A stretch of 64,000 bases of DNA. It comes from Heterocephalus glaber. Taxonomy: Eukaryota > Chordata > Mammalia > Rodentia > Bathyergidae. A program made the position numbers and the translations under genes. The stretch is from positions 36,447,696 to 36,511,695 of the forward strand of contig NW_004624734.1 of NCBI RefSeq assembly GCF_000247695.1, in the 5' to 3' direction. Under the pieces are notes generated by a model, which was not told the origin of the DNA, ran no database searches, and saw only the letters and a program-made list of their open reading frames with translations. Position 1 is the first letter of the stretch. Each line of letters starts with the position of its first letter. Below, piece by piece: positions 45,369 through 57,629 of the stretch.

Positions 45369-45918
45369 NNNNNNNNNNNNNNNNNNNNNNNNNNNNNNNN
45401 NNNNNNNNNNNNNNNNNNNNNNNNNNNNNNNNNNNNNNNNNNNNNNNNNNNNNNNNNNNNNNNNNNNNNNNNNNNNNNNNNNNNNNNNNNNNNNNNNNNN
45501 NNNNNNNNNNNNNNNNNNNNNNNNNNNNNNNNNNNNNNNNNNNNNNNNNNNNNNNNNNNNNNNNNNNNNNNNNNNNNNNNNNNNNNNNNNNNNNNNNNNN
45601 NNNNNNNNNNNNNNNNNNNNNNNNNNNNNNNNNNNNNNNNNNNNNNNNNNNNNNNNNNNNNNNNNNNNNNNNNNNNNNNNNNNNNNNNNNNNNNNNNNNN
45701 NNNNNNNNNNNNNNNNNNNNNNNNNNNNNNNNNNNNNNNNNNNNNNNNNNNNNNNNNNNNNNNNNNNNNNNNNNNNNNNNNNNNNNNNNNNNNNNNNNNN
45801 NNNNNNNNNNNNNNNNNNNNNNNNNNNNNNNNNNNNNNNNNNNNNNNNNNNNNNNNNNNNNNNNNNNNNNNNNNNNNNNNNNNNNNNNNNNNNNNNNNNN
45901 NNNNNNNNNNNNNNNNNN
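45369..45918. other. Assembly gap (550 N)
   Basis: A run of N inside the ZBTB1 coding exon. The reading frame that appears to pass through it to 45355 is only an effect of translating N. Confidence 1.
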
Positions 45919-47661
45919 ATTACAAAAATGCTTTCGCCTATGATCTCTTTCATTTTCTTCCATAATCGCACTTTTAAACATATCTTGATCTAGGCAGCTA
46001 GACATATGTTCAACCACTAGATTTTCAGTTTCAAAACGCTGACCACAATTAGGACATCGAAAAGGACAGGCAGAATGTTTAAATAACTGCTTTTTTTGGA
46101 TACTGTTTATTTGGTAATGACTGTCCCTAAAATCATCCAGCATTTCAACAAACATATCTCTTATTTCAGACTGTTCATCAGGGTTTTCTTCCATGTCCAT
46201 CTTCTCTTCCGTATTTCCTAGCCCATTCATTGTCAGATCTTGGGGTTCTCCACATCTCTGTGCATGTTCCTGAAGCTGCCGACCCTTGACGAGGATCTGT
46301 CCACATTTACCGCATGCACAGATGTTCTCAATGTGTTTGGCTAGGTAATGAGAAGACAGGTCCTCCTCCGTTATTGTGAGTCCACACAGCTCACAAGAGG
46401 CATTTTCACTATCCTCTTGTACCGGACTACTGTTGTTAGGGGGCCTCAGATTTTCTAAAGTACCTCTTTCATCAGAATTTATTGACATTCGAGGTTTTAG
46501 AGATTTCCTACCACTTTTTTTAATGCCAACATCTTCTTCGACATAGTATCTATAAAATGGCTCTTCGGGTTCATCTTCTAATTCATCGTTATCAGTGGAT
46601 TCATTGCAGTCTTTATCAGTAACTTTAATAATATTAAAGTCTTTAAGCTCATCTGTAGGAATATCTTCAGGCTCCATCTTAATGATGATTCTTTTCCTCT
46701 CAGCAGCCCTGCTTTTTTCTTCACTGGCTAGTTCAGACTCCACTGTGCTACTTTTTCTATTTGCAGTGGTTGAAGCAGAATCATCAGGACCCTGGCTTGT
46801 GTCTCCTCTGTATTTGTCTGCCTGTGTAGAAAATGTTTTAGATGCATCTTTTTCACCAAATTCAGCTTTGATATTACTGTCTTTTGCATCTCTCATATCT
46901 ACTATTCGGTGGTAAGATCTTGTGTTTTGGTATGAATGTCTATTAGTACAGGTCAGTACATGTTCATCTAATAATTTTTCACAGCTAAAGCCAAATCCAC
47001 AGCTGTCACAGGTAAAACTCCGTCCAAAGCGTCGTGATACCCTTTCTTTTGGGGCAGATAATTTGGACACAGAACTTTTCTTACATACATCAAACAGTGG
47101 TTCAGGAAAATTACCCAATTGTAAAGATTCTTCATCTGGTTCTCTATTATGAGGTGTGTTTACTGTTGAACTTGGCTCTGCACACCACCTGTTGGCTTCA
47201 CTGCCATTTCTAGCCACAGTGTCTTCATACATTCTTACTCCAAATATCATTTTGGTGTTCTGTTTGCTGGAAGCAGAAGAGGAACATTTTGAACTAGAAC
47301 AATCTGCATCTTGTATGTCTTCTAAGCAGTCAGGAACATTGTAAAGCTGTAGGTAGTTCATTGCCACTTTAAACTGCTCAAAACTGGAGGGAGCTGTCAT
47401 AATTTTTCCTAAATACATAAATTGCAGAATGAGATCAAAACACTCAGCACTGATTTTCATGTTGCTGAGATTCAGTTGTGCAGTACTATGCTGATGGTTC
47501 ATGAAAAACATTCTAAAATAGGAGCTGCAGGCAGCTAGAACAGCTTTGTGTGCTTGGAAGTAAATGTCATCAATTGCAATGCAACAGTCACAGAGGAAAC
47601 CCCATTCTCTTTGGTTGTTTAGCTGCTGCAGGACATAGCTGCTGTGGCTGGGCTTTGCCAT
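45919..47661 (-). CDS. ZBTB1: Zinc finger and BTB domain protein 1 (3' part in gap)
   Basis: 581 codons are readable from ATG at 47661. The BTB/POZ domain covers about residues 1-120 ([21 protein letters not shown] start, [16 protein letters not shown]). A C2HC finger uses C218, C221, H234 and C238. A second cluster (C423, C426, H438, H443, then C450, C453, H466, C470) and a third finger (C536, C539, H552, C556) follow. IKAE (K265) and IKME (K328) are consensus SUMO sites that match known human ones. ZBTB1 is a nuclear transcriptional repressor needed for lymphoid development and for the response to DNA damage. The human protein is about 713 residues, so about 130 residues with the last zinc fingers and the stop should fall in the gap. 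The start is supported by the upstream splice acceptor and conserved N-terminus [10 protein letters not shown]. No frameshift is seen in the readable part. Confidence 0.98.
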
Positions 47662-47675
47662 CTTCTAGTAGAGAC
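47662..47675 (-). other. ZBTB1: 5'UTR part of the ZBTB1 coding exon and its acceptor
   Basis: TTTTCCATAG is followed by 14 bases of leader (GTCTCTACTAGAAG) and then ATG. The acceptor AG is at 47676-47677. A noncoding first exon is needed upstream. Confidence 0.8.
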
Positions 47676-47864
47676 CTATGGAAAACAAATATTCAAGTCA
47701 GAGGAGATATAAAAAAAGCACTTGAAAAACTAATTTTTAATCATGATTTTTGACTTGTATTAACTTTGCTATTGCAATAAAGGTATCAACGGCTTTCTAC
47801 TCTAATATAGTAAAACTCTAATATATACCTGAATTGCTTTTTAAAACTTAAAAGATGGAGTCAG

Positions 47865-47944
47865 GGATGTAGCTCACCAGTGCTGCACCTGCCTGGGAAG
47901 CGCAAGGTCCTGAGTTTGATTCCCAGTACAAAACAAAAAAACAA
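47865..47944 (+). repeat. ID-like SINE
   Basis: GAGTCAGGGATGTAGCTCAC to GTTTGATTCCCAGTAC. Confidence 0.85.
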
Positions 47945-48097
47945 TTTGAAGATACTCGGCCATTTATTCAGATTTCTTATATTAAATAAAGCACCACAAG
48001 CAAAAACTTTAACTGTGGTTTTATTATGACTCTAAGGGGGAAAATGTATACTAAATTTGAAAGGAAAATGACATTAATTTAAAAATATTTATAGGAG

Positions 48098-48184
48098 GGG
48101 CCAGGGATTTAGCTCAGTGGTTCTGTCGCCTGCCTCACAAGCACAAGGTCCTGAGTTAGATCCCTGGTAACAAAAAAAAATATT
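48098..48184 (+). repeat. ID-like SINE with target-site repeat
   Basis: GGGCCAGGGATTTAGCTCAG to TTAGATCCCTGGTAAC; AAAAATATTTA borders both sides. Confidence 0.9.
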
Positions 48185-48262
48185 TAAAGGATAAAAACAA
48201 TGCAATAAAATAGCAACTTAAAGTTAATAACTAGATTGTAGAGTATTAAAAAATGTTTTAGT

Positions 48263-48308
48263 GAAAGGACCCGAGTTTGATCCCCAGTACCAAAAACAAA
48301 ACAAAACG
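48263..48308 (+). repeat. 5'-truncated ID-like SINE
   Basis: Only the box B half remains (GGACCCGAGTTTGATCCCC, AGTACC); AACGTTTTAG-like flank repeats at both ends. Confidence 0.8.
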
Positions 48309-49097
48309 TTTTAGATGTTTAATATTAAGGAACTACTGCTCATTTCTGAAGTGTGACAAGAGTTTCAAGAGTCCTTATCTTTTATATGCTTACTGAAATA
48401 TTTATAGATGGAATTATAGTTGAGATTATTCTTCAAAATAAGTGAGGTGGATATGGGTGCTAGATGATACAAGATTGACTTTATAACTACTGAAGATAAG
48501 CAGAATTATGGTTTTAATGTATGTTTGAAATTTTCCATAGAAAAATTTCTATTTAAAAAAACTTTATTAAATTCTGCAGATGTTACATCAAACAAACAGG
48601 GTTGGTCAATGCTTTCCCCTTTTCTTTAATTAATTCTGTAGAGTCAGAATAACATCTTCAATGCTCAACATGCATTTTAGGGTATAAAGCAGCAGTAAAT
48701 TTACTTGGGAATGAAGTGTCTATCCTTAGATTGTAAGTTTTTCTTTTCTTTTTATAAACTGTTAAAGTATCCGAAAGTAACATATACTTACTACAAAAAC
48801 ACATACAAGTAGTACACAGACTAAGAACATCTCACATCACATACCTCTTCCCAGAAGAAATCCCTCCAAATATTCTGGATTATATACCTTCAGATCTGTT
48901 TACACGCATACATACACAGTCAACATACTGAGTACTTACTATGTGCTGGGAACATAGTTGTGCTTTTTAATCTGAATGGTATACTACACATACCATTCTG
49001 CAACTAGTTTTCTAAATTTAACATGGGTGAACATTGTATTTTTAGTCTAGAGAGTCAACTTTAGATAAAAACAGGGAAATATTTAAATCACCAGAAC

Positions 49098-49302
49098 TCT
49101 GCCTGGTGCAGTGGCACATGCCTGTAGTCCGAGCACTCTTATTGGAGGCTGAGGGAGGAGGATCACAAATTTAAGCCCAGACTGGGTAATTCAACGACTT
49201 AACAAGAAACTGTCTCAAATTTTTAAAAAAAGAACTGGGAAAGCTCTGTGCAAAGACCCAAGGTCCAATCCCCAAAACTGCAAAAATAAATAAATAAATA
49301 AG
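49098..49302 (+). repeat. Composite B1 + ID SINE
   Basis: GCCTGGTGCAGTGGCACATG, TTGGAGGCTGAGGGAGG, AACTGTCTCAAATTTT, then a shortened ID (AAGACCCAAGGTCCAATCCC). Confidence 0.75.
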
Positions 49303-49350
49303 AAAATATGAAATACACTAGAAATCTTATTATACTACAAAGCCAACAAA

Positions 49351-49442
49351 GGGGCAGGGATTTAGCTCAGTGGTTCCATCACCTGCCTTGCAAGTGCAAG
49401 GTCCCAAGTTCGATCAACAGTGCCAAAAAAAAAAACCAAAAA
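49351..49442 (+). repeat. ID-like SINE
   Basis: GGGCAGGGATTTAGCTCAGT to TTCGATCAACAGTGCC. Confidence 0.9.
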
Positions 49443-49847
49443 ACCAAAATAAGATCCAATTTTAGCCTCAAATTGTAATTTGTATGCATAAAGCTTCAGA
49501 ATCTAACTTCTAATGAAAAGCCAGTTCCTATACATACAATTTCACTGAACTTAATGACATCTGCTATCATCTTAAAATAGCAACTGTGCTTTTTGAAGCC
49601 AAATCAAATGTTTCAAGCAGGTAAAATATTTCCAACATTTGTAAATTGGGTATCTTTACCCAAACTGTGAGGAATCAGTTTTACCATGTGCCAAAATAAA
49701 ACAAAAGCAGTATACACACAGATACTCACTGATGTTATTTATAATTTTAGTGCCTGGCAATAAGGGAATTTTACAGTAAACTAGGGTAAACCTACTCCCT
49801 AGAACTCACTTTCTCAAAATTCACTGGCCTTTAAAAATTGTATTTAT

Positions 49848-49937
49848 GGCCAGGGATTTAGCTCAGTGGTTCAGCCACCTGCCTTGCAAGCACAAGGACC
49901 CAAGTTCGATCCCTGGTACCAAAAAAAAAAAAAAGTT
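49848..49937 (+). repeat. ID-like SINE with target-site repeat
   Basis: GGCCAGGGATTTAGCTCAGT to TTCGATCCCTGGTACC. AAAAATTGTATTTATG flanks both sides. Confidence 0.93.
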
Positions 49938-50147
49938 AAAAATTGTATTTATGAGTGAAAACAATGGAAGAAAGTGGGAAACAGTTTCAGGATGTAGAAT
50001 CAAATAAAAGGAGATACAAAAGTATGTTACAATTAGAATTATGCAAAACAAACCCAAACAATATTATCTTATTCAGAAGGTAAAATATTACACAAAAATG
50101 TAGACCCAAGCTTATTTTTAGTAGGGTGGTATTCCTAGGCCTATAAT

Positions 50148-50230
50148 TTTTGGGGGGGGTACTTGGGATGTAACTCAGGACCTTGCACTTGCGAGGCAGG
50201 CACGGTGCCACTGAACTAAATTCCCAGCCC
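50148..50230 (-). repeat. ID-like SINE
   Basis: GGTACTTGGGATGTAACTCAG to CTAAATTCCCAGCCCG; TATAAT.TTTTG borders both sides. Confidence 0.85.
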
Positions 50231-50394
50231 GTATAATAATTTTTGAAGGATTCAGAAACCTTGAATAGAAAATAAAGTGGTAGAAGAATAAGCATCCACC
50301 TCCCCACCCACTAAAAAGAAGTTTTCTAGTAATGAATTGTTCAAAGCAAAATTGTTTGGAGGATGAGTATCCATATTAAAGCAGGAACAAAATG

Positions 50395-50620
50395 TTGTGG
50401 ACACTACAGAACAGTAAGAAGAGCACAGGCCTTGAGTCAGACAGACCTGGATTCCAATCTGGCTTTGCCACTTCTGTAACTTGCTTCTCCCTTGTTGATC
50501 CTGAGTGTCAAGGTGGCGATAATAATAACATATCAAACATGAGGACTCACAGAGAAAATGTGTAAAATGTATAGTAATAATGTAATAATTCAATAATGTA
50601 ATGATTTATGGTTACTATCA
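50395..50620 (+). repeat. MIR SINE
   Basis: CAGTAAGAAGAGCACAGGCC, CAGACAGACCTGGATTCC and GGCTTTGCCACTTCTGTAAC. Confidence 0.85.
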
Positions 50621-51472
50621 CTGCAATAGTAATGCTTATTTAAGCATCAGGAAGTAAATCTAAGTTTAAGTAAGAGTCCATTAGAAGCCAGTAATCGGTA
50701 TAACTTTCAGGTATTAAATAGGCAATGCTTGAAATAATGACATGAAGAGATTAAAGGGTCCAAGAACCCTTCTTATCTAAATGAAAGCAGTTTTATGGCC
50801 ATTAACCCAAATTAATACAAATACCTACAAGACCAATTATATTGGCACATCTGAAACTATACTCACTAATCCATTAGATTACATATACTCTTGTGTTAAC
50901 ACTAAAAAATTAACATTATCTATAGCATTTAAATTTATTCATTTATTTAATGAATATTTATTGAGTACATTTGGTATACTAGGCACTGATCAGGTACTAA
51001 GCATTGGCAAGAGCACAAGTATTCCATCACTTCAAAGATACATCATTGAGAATTTAGTTTTTCTTGATTAGAGATCTCATTCAGCATGTACTCAGTCAAG
51101 TGGCCACTCTGTTGAAGACCTCACACTGTAAAGCAGAGGAGGGCTCCAGGTGCCCCTTGGTGTGGCTCCCACCACCTCCACATCTGTCTGCTTTGCTATG
51201 TGGATGCCCCTCAGAGCTGGGTGTTGAATAAGGGCCATGTAACATTCAATGCTAACCATATACGGTAGCTTCCAGGTCAATAATGGTGAACCTTTTAGAG
51301 CTTTCAATAATACAAACTGCCTGCTGTAGCTCATGAGCCACAGGTTCACCACCACTGTCTACACTGACCTACCATTATAGTTTAAGTAACATTACTATGC
51401 ACCTGTCCAAGTTCTGGGTAAAACTGATTTTAGCTAGAGTAACTTTTACCAGCAATAATTCACAAAGTGCAG

Positions 51473-51612
51473 CCAGGTGTGGTGGCCCACGCCTGTAATC
51501 CCAGCACTTGGGAGGCTGAGACAGGAGGATCACCGGGAGTTCAAGGCTAGCCTGGGCTACATAGTGAGTTGAAGTCCAGCCTCAACTACATAGCAAGAGC
51601 TTTTCTCAACAA
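51473..51612 (+). repeat. B1-like SINE, long form
   Basis: AGCCAGGTGTGGTGGCCCAC, CCAGCACTTGGGAGGCTGAG and the CTACATAGTGAGTTGAAGTC internal duplication. Confidence 0.92.
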
Positions 51613-51717
51613 AACAAATCAAAACGGTGGGAGGGGCACAAGGGAAGAGATCTAAATGCCCTGAGACTTCTTTTAGCTTATCCCTTGAAGATAATTTTTG
51701 CATTGAAATTTATGAAG

Positions 51718-51809
51718 GGGGCTGGGGAGATTTAGCTCAGTGGTTTCCTGCCGCACAAGCGCAAGGACCCGAGTTCAATCCCCCCTCCAAAAAAAAGAAA
51801 GAAAGAAAG
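51718..51809 (+). repeat. ID-like SINE
   Basis: GGGGCTGGGGAGATTTAGCT, TTTCCTGCCGCACAAGCGC and GTTCAATCCCCCCTCC; AAATTTATGA and AAAGTTATGA border it. Confidence 0.9.
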
Positions 51810-51827
51810 TTATGATGCATTCACCTG

Positions 51828-51902
51828 GGGGCGGTGAGTACTGATTAGGGCCTCACATATGCTAAACACTCTATCACTGAACTACATTTCCAGCACTGCA
51901 CT
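51828..51902 (-). repeat. Standard ID SINE, diverged
   Basis: GAGTACTGATTAGGGCCTC and AACACTCTATCACTGAACTAC are the reverse ordinary ID form. Confidence 0.6.
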
Positions 51903-52391
51903 CATTTTTTACTAAACAATAATTTCACCCAAATTCCAAAAGTTTACTTTTTTTCAACTTTTTGATATCCTTAATAATGCTCCAAAAAAGAGTGAATTTT
52001 ATGTTATCATAAGAAGTTTCACAATAAAATTATGTTTTATGTTACAGTAGAGAAATTTTCACAATAAAGGTATGCTTGTATTTGAGATGCTTGTTTTTGT
52101 GACTAAAATCTGGGACTGCTTTTCTCTGTGTTACTGGCTGCATCATGGAAGAACAAATTTATTACAGCTGAAAGTCAAGCAATGGGGCTGAGGGCAGAGC
52201 CTTCAAGTCTGATTCAAAGACTTAACACCCTTTACATGGAGACTGTTTCTCCAAGGCTACAATACAAGGACAGCCAGGGTGCAGGACTGCAACAAGAATA
52301 AGGAGTTAGATGATGCAAAAGTTTACATTGAATTTTTAAAATTTTAGTTTGAAAAAGCTTAACAGCTCACCTCAAATTCAAAGAGCCACCA

Positions 52392-52497
52392 CAGGGCCGG
52401 GGATTTAGCTCAGTGGTTTCGCCGCCTGCTGCGCAAGCGCAAGGACCCGAGTTCGATTCCCGGTACCAAACAAAACAAAACAACAACAAAAAAACAG
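52392..52497 (+). repeat. ID-like SINE, near consensus
   Basis: GGGCCGGGGATTTAGCTCAG, TTTCGCCGCCTGCTGCGCAA, GCGCAAGGACCCGAGTTCG and TTCCCGGTACC. AGCCACCACA borders it on both sides. This is the cleanest copy in the window. Confidence 0.95.
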
Positions 52498-52859
52498 CCA
52501 CCACACACATTAAGCATATTAATTTAAATAGTCATAGATTTGTAACGGTTAGAGGAATATTTCATAGAAGCAAGCAACCATCTAAGGGCCTGAACGATAT
52601 ATCAGAATATAGCAAGGCCTTCTATCTACCTAGACAGCACTAACCACTTCCTTGGTGTGGTGCAGTGTGGCCTTCTGCAGGGAACCCTCACCAGGAGTGC
52701 ACATGGGTCCTTAGTAAGGGGTTTATAGGGACAGAGGTGCTGCTGCTTAAGTGATTGTCCCATCTGAATACTATGTATAATGTGGTTTTCTCTCTACACG
52801 TCCATTTAGTCTTACTTGACAGATGTGTTCCCTAAGTTATTCTGTGTAAAACCCTTTCA

Positions 52860-52966
52860 GGGACCGGGTATTTTGGCTTAGTGGTTTCGCCGCCTGCTGT
52901 GCAAGTGCAAGGACCTGAGTTCAATCCCCGGTACCAAAAAAACAAAAAAACAACAACAAAAAACTC
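52860..52966 (+). repeat. ID-like SINE
   Basis: GGGACCGGGTATTTTGGCTT, TTTCGCCGCCTGCTGTGCAA and TTCAATCCCCGGTACC; AACCCTTTCAG and AACTCTTTCAG border it. Confidence 0.92.
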
Positions 52967-53127
52967 TTTCAGCACATTTCTCAGACACCGCAAGATTTAG
53001 ACACAACTTTTCTCCATGGCATATCTCTTAAATTGGAAATAACTGTTGCTGGAAGTTTCTTTTTGCTCCAGCCTTGGTCAAATGCCAAGTTAAGGGTCCA
53101 TATTACCTCTGAGTCTCAAAGAGGATT

Positions 53128-53300
53128 TAAGTACAGGTTGAGCATCTCTAATCTGAAAATCTAAAATCCAAACTCCTACTTTTTGAGTGTCAACATGCCA
53201 ATAAAAACCATAAAAAATTTTAAAATCCTGGAAAACTCTTAGAAATCTGAAACACTTCTGGTCCCAAGCATTTTAGATAAAGGATACTCAACTTGTAAAC
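53128..53300 (+). repeat. MER2-like (Tigger-type) element, internally deleted
   Basis: One end reads CAGGTTGAGCATCTCTAATC and the other TTAGATAAAGGATACTCAAC, inverted relatives of each other. ACACTTCTGGTCCCAAGCATT is a typical internal phrase. Confidence 0.75.
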
Positions 53301-54011
53301 ACATTCATTTCCTTTCTTTGTCTTATGTGACTGAATGTATGGATTTAACTGGAGGACTACAGATTATCTTTGTTAAAAGCCAGAACGTAATGAAAGGATT
53401 CTCTCATGTTTTAAAATTAGAGTATCAGAATGCATTGAACACCCACCATGTTCCTAACACTGAATAAAACACTGAGGTGCAGAAAGATGGTGTACAGTAG
53501 AGCTAATTATATATATGAAGGATTAAATTTGAAACCAAAAAGCAATCTGAGAACAATTAAGTGCTAAATTACACTGAATAAAGTACAGCAAGAAATTAGA
53601 AGACAAAAGCGTGAATTATACCAGAACAGTAAGCTTTAGGGATGTAGGAGCTGAATGAAGCCTTGGATGAATAGGATAGAAAAAAAACAACACAGGGAAA
53701 GACATTTCAAGTATCTGTACAGGTATGTATATGTAAATAATTGTGAAGAAACTATACAACAGTTTGGCTAGAAACGTAATGAAAGGGAATGCAGATTTGC
53801 TTTAAACTGATGATGAAGGTTATGAAGGTAGGGTAAATGACAACCATAATGCACCACTAATGTGAACAGCTAACATTTAAGTCTTGGTATAGTATCAGGC
53901 TCTATTCTTGGCAGATGTGTAAGTTACTCAGCCTAGGGTATTATAGCAATGAAAAACTGACCAAGACTGAGCATGGTCTTGAAGATTTTGCCACCTATAA
54001 AAATATCTCAT

Positions 54012-54095
54012 CAGGACATGGGGATATAAGTCAGTGGTAGAGCACTTGCCTACCATGCGAAAGGCCCCAGGTTCAATCCCCAGTGACTCAAAAAT
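54012..54095 (+). repeat. Standard ID SINE
   Basis: GGGGATATAAGTCAGTGGTA, GAGCACTTGCCTACCATGCG and GTTCAATCCCCAGTGAC. Confidence 0.85.
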
Positions 54096-54924
54096 AAAAG
54101 AAATGCAGATCGGTAATATTTTTTTTCTTTAAATGTCATTTTCCAGGACATACAGTCCAAACACTAAAGTGATTAAATCCTTTAGTTTTTCTCCTTGAAA
54201 CTTTTTGGAATAACCAAAAGAGGCTCCTAAAGAAAAAAGGTTTTACTTTAAGCCATTTAAATGTCAGAGATGATCAAGTTTAGAAAATTTTATTCACTAT
54301 TTAGACCAAGCATTCTGGATGGCTGTTAAACTCCAAATTCAGTACTTAGTACAGGAAGTTCTGAAATTATAATTGGGTTATATTCCAAAACTTATTTTTA
54401 AATTATTTGGAACCCGAAACACATTCCCATAGAAACAATGCTATAAATGGTGGCTCAGTTTCATGCTCACACCCTTAAGTCTTTTAAAGCCATAATATAG
54501 CTGTGTGTGAATGCTGCAGCATCGCTTGCATCATCAGCACTGTGATCTGAGGAGCAGAATGGTACAGTAATGCCTACTGTACTGAACCGCGAGGACAGAG
54601 GTGAGGCTTAATCGTCTTTGTGTTCCTTGTGTTTGGCACACTCTTCCCACACACTTGGCATTTAATAAGCACTTGTCAACTGAAGAATTAAGAGAGCCCG
54701 GGAAGCAGGCACTACTAGATTTGAATACCACCTCTACTACTTATGTAGCTACAAGGAAACTTTTTTTTAATCTCTCTAATCCTATTTTTCTCAACTACAG
54801 AGATAATCATACTCTTCAAAGGACTTCTGCATAGATGCTTTTAAATCAAGCATAATCCAATTTTTAAAAATATTAATGTCATCACTGTAAACATATTTAT
54901 AGAATTTTATGAAATAATGTTTAA

Positions 54925-55010
54925 TCCACTGTTTTATAGACCAGAAAGTAAACTGAAGCCTTCAGAGGTTAAGTGATGTGCTCAAAGTCACACTGTTTTA
55001 ATGGCTCTCA
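54925..55010 (-). repeat. MIR SINE fragment
   Basis: TAAACTGAAGCCTTCAGAGG followed by TTAAGTGATGTGCTCAAAG is the reverse MIR core. Confidence 0.7.
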
Positions 55011-55167
55011 TGATCCAACCTTGGTCTCTTTAATCCTGGTATCAAGCTCTTCATATATTCTTACTGCTCCCATATGTAGCACCATCTGTCTACTTTGCCC
55101 TCTGTATCAATTATGTTTTGCTGAAATGCTGGAGCTGGTCAAATCTGCAGAGATTGTTTTCACTTGG

Positions 55168-55350
55168 CTGGGCATAGGTCACATGCCTGTAAGATCCCAG
55201 CACTCTGGGAGGCTGAGGCAAGAAGACAAGTTTGAGAACAGCCTGGGCAACTGAGTGAGACCTTGTCCTAGGAAGGGCTGGGGGTGTAGCTCAGTGTGAA
55301 GGCCCTGGGCTCAATCCCCAGTACTGCAAAAATAACAATAATAATAAAAA
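55168..55350 (+). repeat. Composite B1 + ID SINE
   Basis: GGCTGGGCATAGGTCACATG, AGCACTCTGGGAGGCTGAGG, then GGGCTGGGGGTGTAGCTCAG and CTCAATCCCCAGTACTGC. Confidence 0.85.
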
Positions 55351-56245
55351 TTAAAAATTGTTTTTACCTACACAGAATGTCCTCAGCCTGTAATGCTTTT
55401 GGAGACTGTTTTGCCTCCTTATCAAGACAACAGTTGTTACTTCTAAAAGGGGTGCCAATCTCTGATGCCACCATGTCAGTCTCTTTCGGCCTGTGAAACT
55501 AGACAGACTCATTGAACTCAATCTCTAATACTTTAATTTTCTGTGAGAACCTGGGGAAGTGCTCTATAAGTATGACAGAAGGTTCCACTTCTTGAACTTT
55601 ACTGACAGGCAATCCAATTCCTTCTTCTCTTGCTTCATTCCAGGGCACAGGCTAGCTACGGTTGCTAAGTAATTTAGGAATAAGTGAGACAGTCCAACTG
55701 CATTATACTCTATGAAGTGAACTAGTGAACTCATCCACACAGAAGGCAGAGAGAACATAATGGCTCTTGGAATATTTTCTTTCCTTCTCAGAGTACAGCT
55801 ATTTAATCCAGGCTGACTACATTTTCATCTGTTCAACCTGAGGCCTCATAGCATTGTGACCACCAGAGGGCGCTGTGTAAACAGCTGGCTTCCTCTCAGC
55901 TTAAAAGCACCCTCACCAGGAAGTCCCTTTCTCCACTTGGCATTTGTCCTCTCAGGGTTCATTTTGTAGGTCTTCTGTCTATACCAAAATATTCACTCTT
56001 TGTCCTCAGAGCCTGTTTGGGGCCCAAGTAAAACTGCTCCTCCCTCTACATTCTGTCTCTGCTGCCACCCCTATAATCCAATCATTCAGATTACTTGGGT
56101 GTCAGCCGGAACTTCTCCCTCATAAACTACTGCCTTACCAAGTTTCCTACTTGAACTTCTCAAACCTGCCCCTTATTTCTTCCCCACCTTTCCTGCCCCT
56201 GTAAGGCCTCTACTGTCAATCCCAAGTTATTAAAACAAGCTCCTT

Positions 56246-56322
56246 AGGGGATTTAGCTCAGTGGTTCTACCGCCTGCCTCCCACACAAGGTCCCAGGTTC
56301 GATCCCTGGAACCAAAACAAAG
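56246..56322 (+). repeat. ID-like SINE
   Basis: GGGGATTTAGCTCAGTGGTT, CTACCGCCTGCCTCCCAC and GTTCGATCCCTGGAACC; AAGCTCCTTA flanks both sides. Confidence 0.9.
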
Positions 56323-56764
56323 CTCCTTAACTGCTCTCTTAAATCCTCCCTTCACTTAGATGATGCACAAAGAACAAAAACTAAGATCCTGTCATTCTCT
56401 CATCATGGTTCTCCCCTCACATATGCTCAAGCTAAGGTGTAACTTGTGAGCATGCAGTCCTCTCTGGGCCTCCCCCCACACCTACTCCTGTATTTGGCTA
56501 CTTCATACTTCAAGCTTTATGTTCAAGCAACACAGAACTTGCTAACTAACCCCGAGTCCTCCCTCACTCTGCACTTCCTCATACTTTTTATTCTTAAGGT
56601 TTACTCATGCTGATTGAATAAACCTTCCACACATCATTTAAGAATCCTTTATTATCTCCTCCTAAAAGTGTTCTGTAACAACTTCCACTATTTCGTATTT
56701 CTGTGTATTATGTCCTTATTTTGCATTTACTGTATTACACTCTATTTTAGTAATCAGAAGAGCA

Positions 56765-56960
56765 ATACTGAGTCGGCCATTAAGAGCAGACTAACCAGAC
56801 TGGCAGAGCTCCGCCACCTAGGTGAATGACCTTGAGTGGGTTGCTTAACCAATTTATGCCTTAAATACTCTCACCTAAGAAGGAACAGTCTTTCCTAGAT
56901 ACTACTGTGAGGCAGTGTCTGTTACCTAAATAGTAACTGGTTACAGTTTATCTCTGTGTT
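56765..56960 (+). repeat. MIR SINE, diverged
   Basis: TTAAGAGCAGACTAACCAGA, TGACCTTGAGTGGGTTGCTT. Confidence 0.6.
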
Positions 56961-57629
56961 GGTCTCCCCTCGCTACACTGTGAGCAGCTTGAAGGCAAAG
57001 GCTTTGGCTTACTCTCTCTACCATAATGGGAGGAATCTCCCAGTTTCCTTCTGTCAGCAGATCTTACACATTAAAAAAACAAATGTATTGTTTCAATTCT
57101 GTGGCTCCAGTATTTTTAAAAAATTCTAACCAAAATCCTGAAAATTCATATCCTTATCTAATTACAATTCAAAGAAATAAAACAAAGAGTTTCATACAAA
57201 AATGTTCTCAGCTTAAATCTATTAAGATCTCCCCTCACCCTAAGTCAACACAGTGAAAACCTTCCTTTCACGAATGCTATTCCCTTGGCTTAGAACATCT
57301 TCCATGTCCATCTTGCCATCTTCCAAGAGTCCTTCTGACCCCAAGGTATGGCAGGTGCCCAGCTTCTGCACTGTCCAAAGAGCTTATACATGCCACTGTA
57401 GGGTGACACAGAATGTAGCATCCAAACTGAGATGCTGTCTGTATGCCTCCACATGTAAGACAGGTGTTGTAATTACTGTGTTAAGTCCCTGAGATCAAGG
57501 CATGGTCTTAGTCATTAGCATAAACTCTGAGCTTCTAACATGTTCCCTTGCATTTAGTTGACATTTGATGTTTTTGAATGAATAAATGTGCAAGTAGTTA
57601 AGTTTTATTTTGCTTTTCATTTTTGCTTA

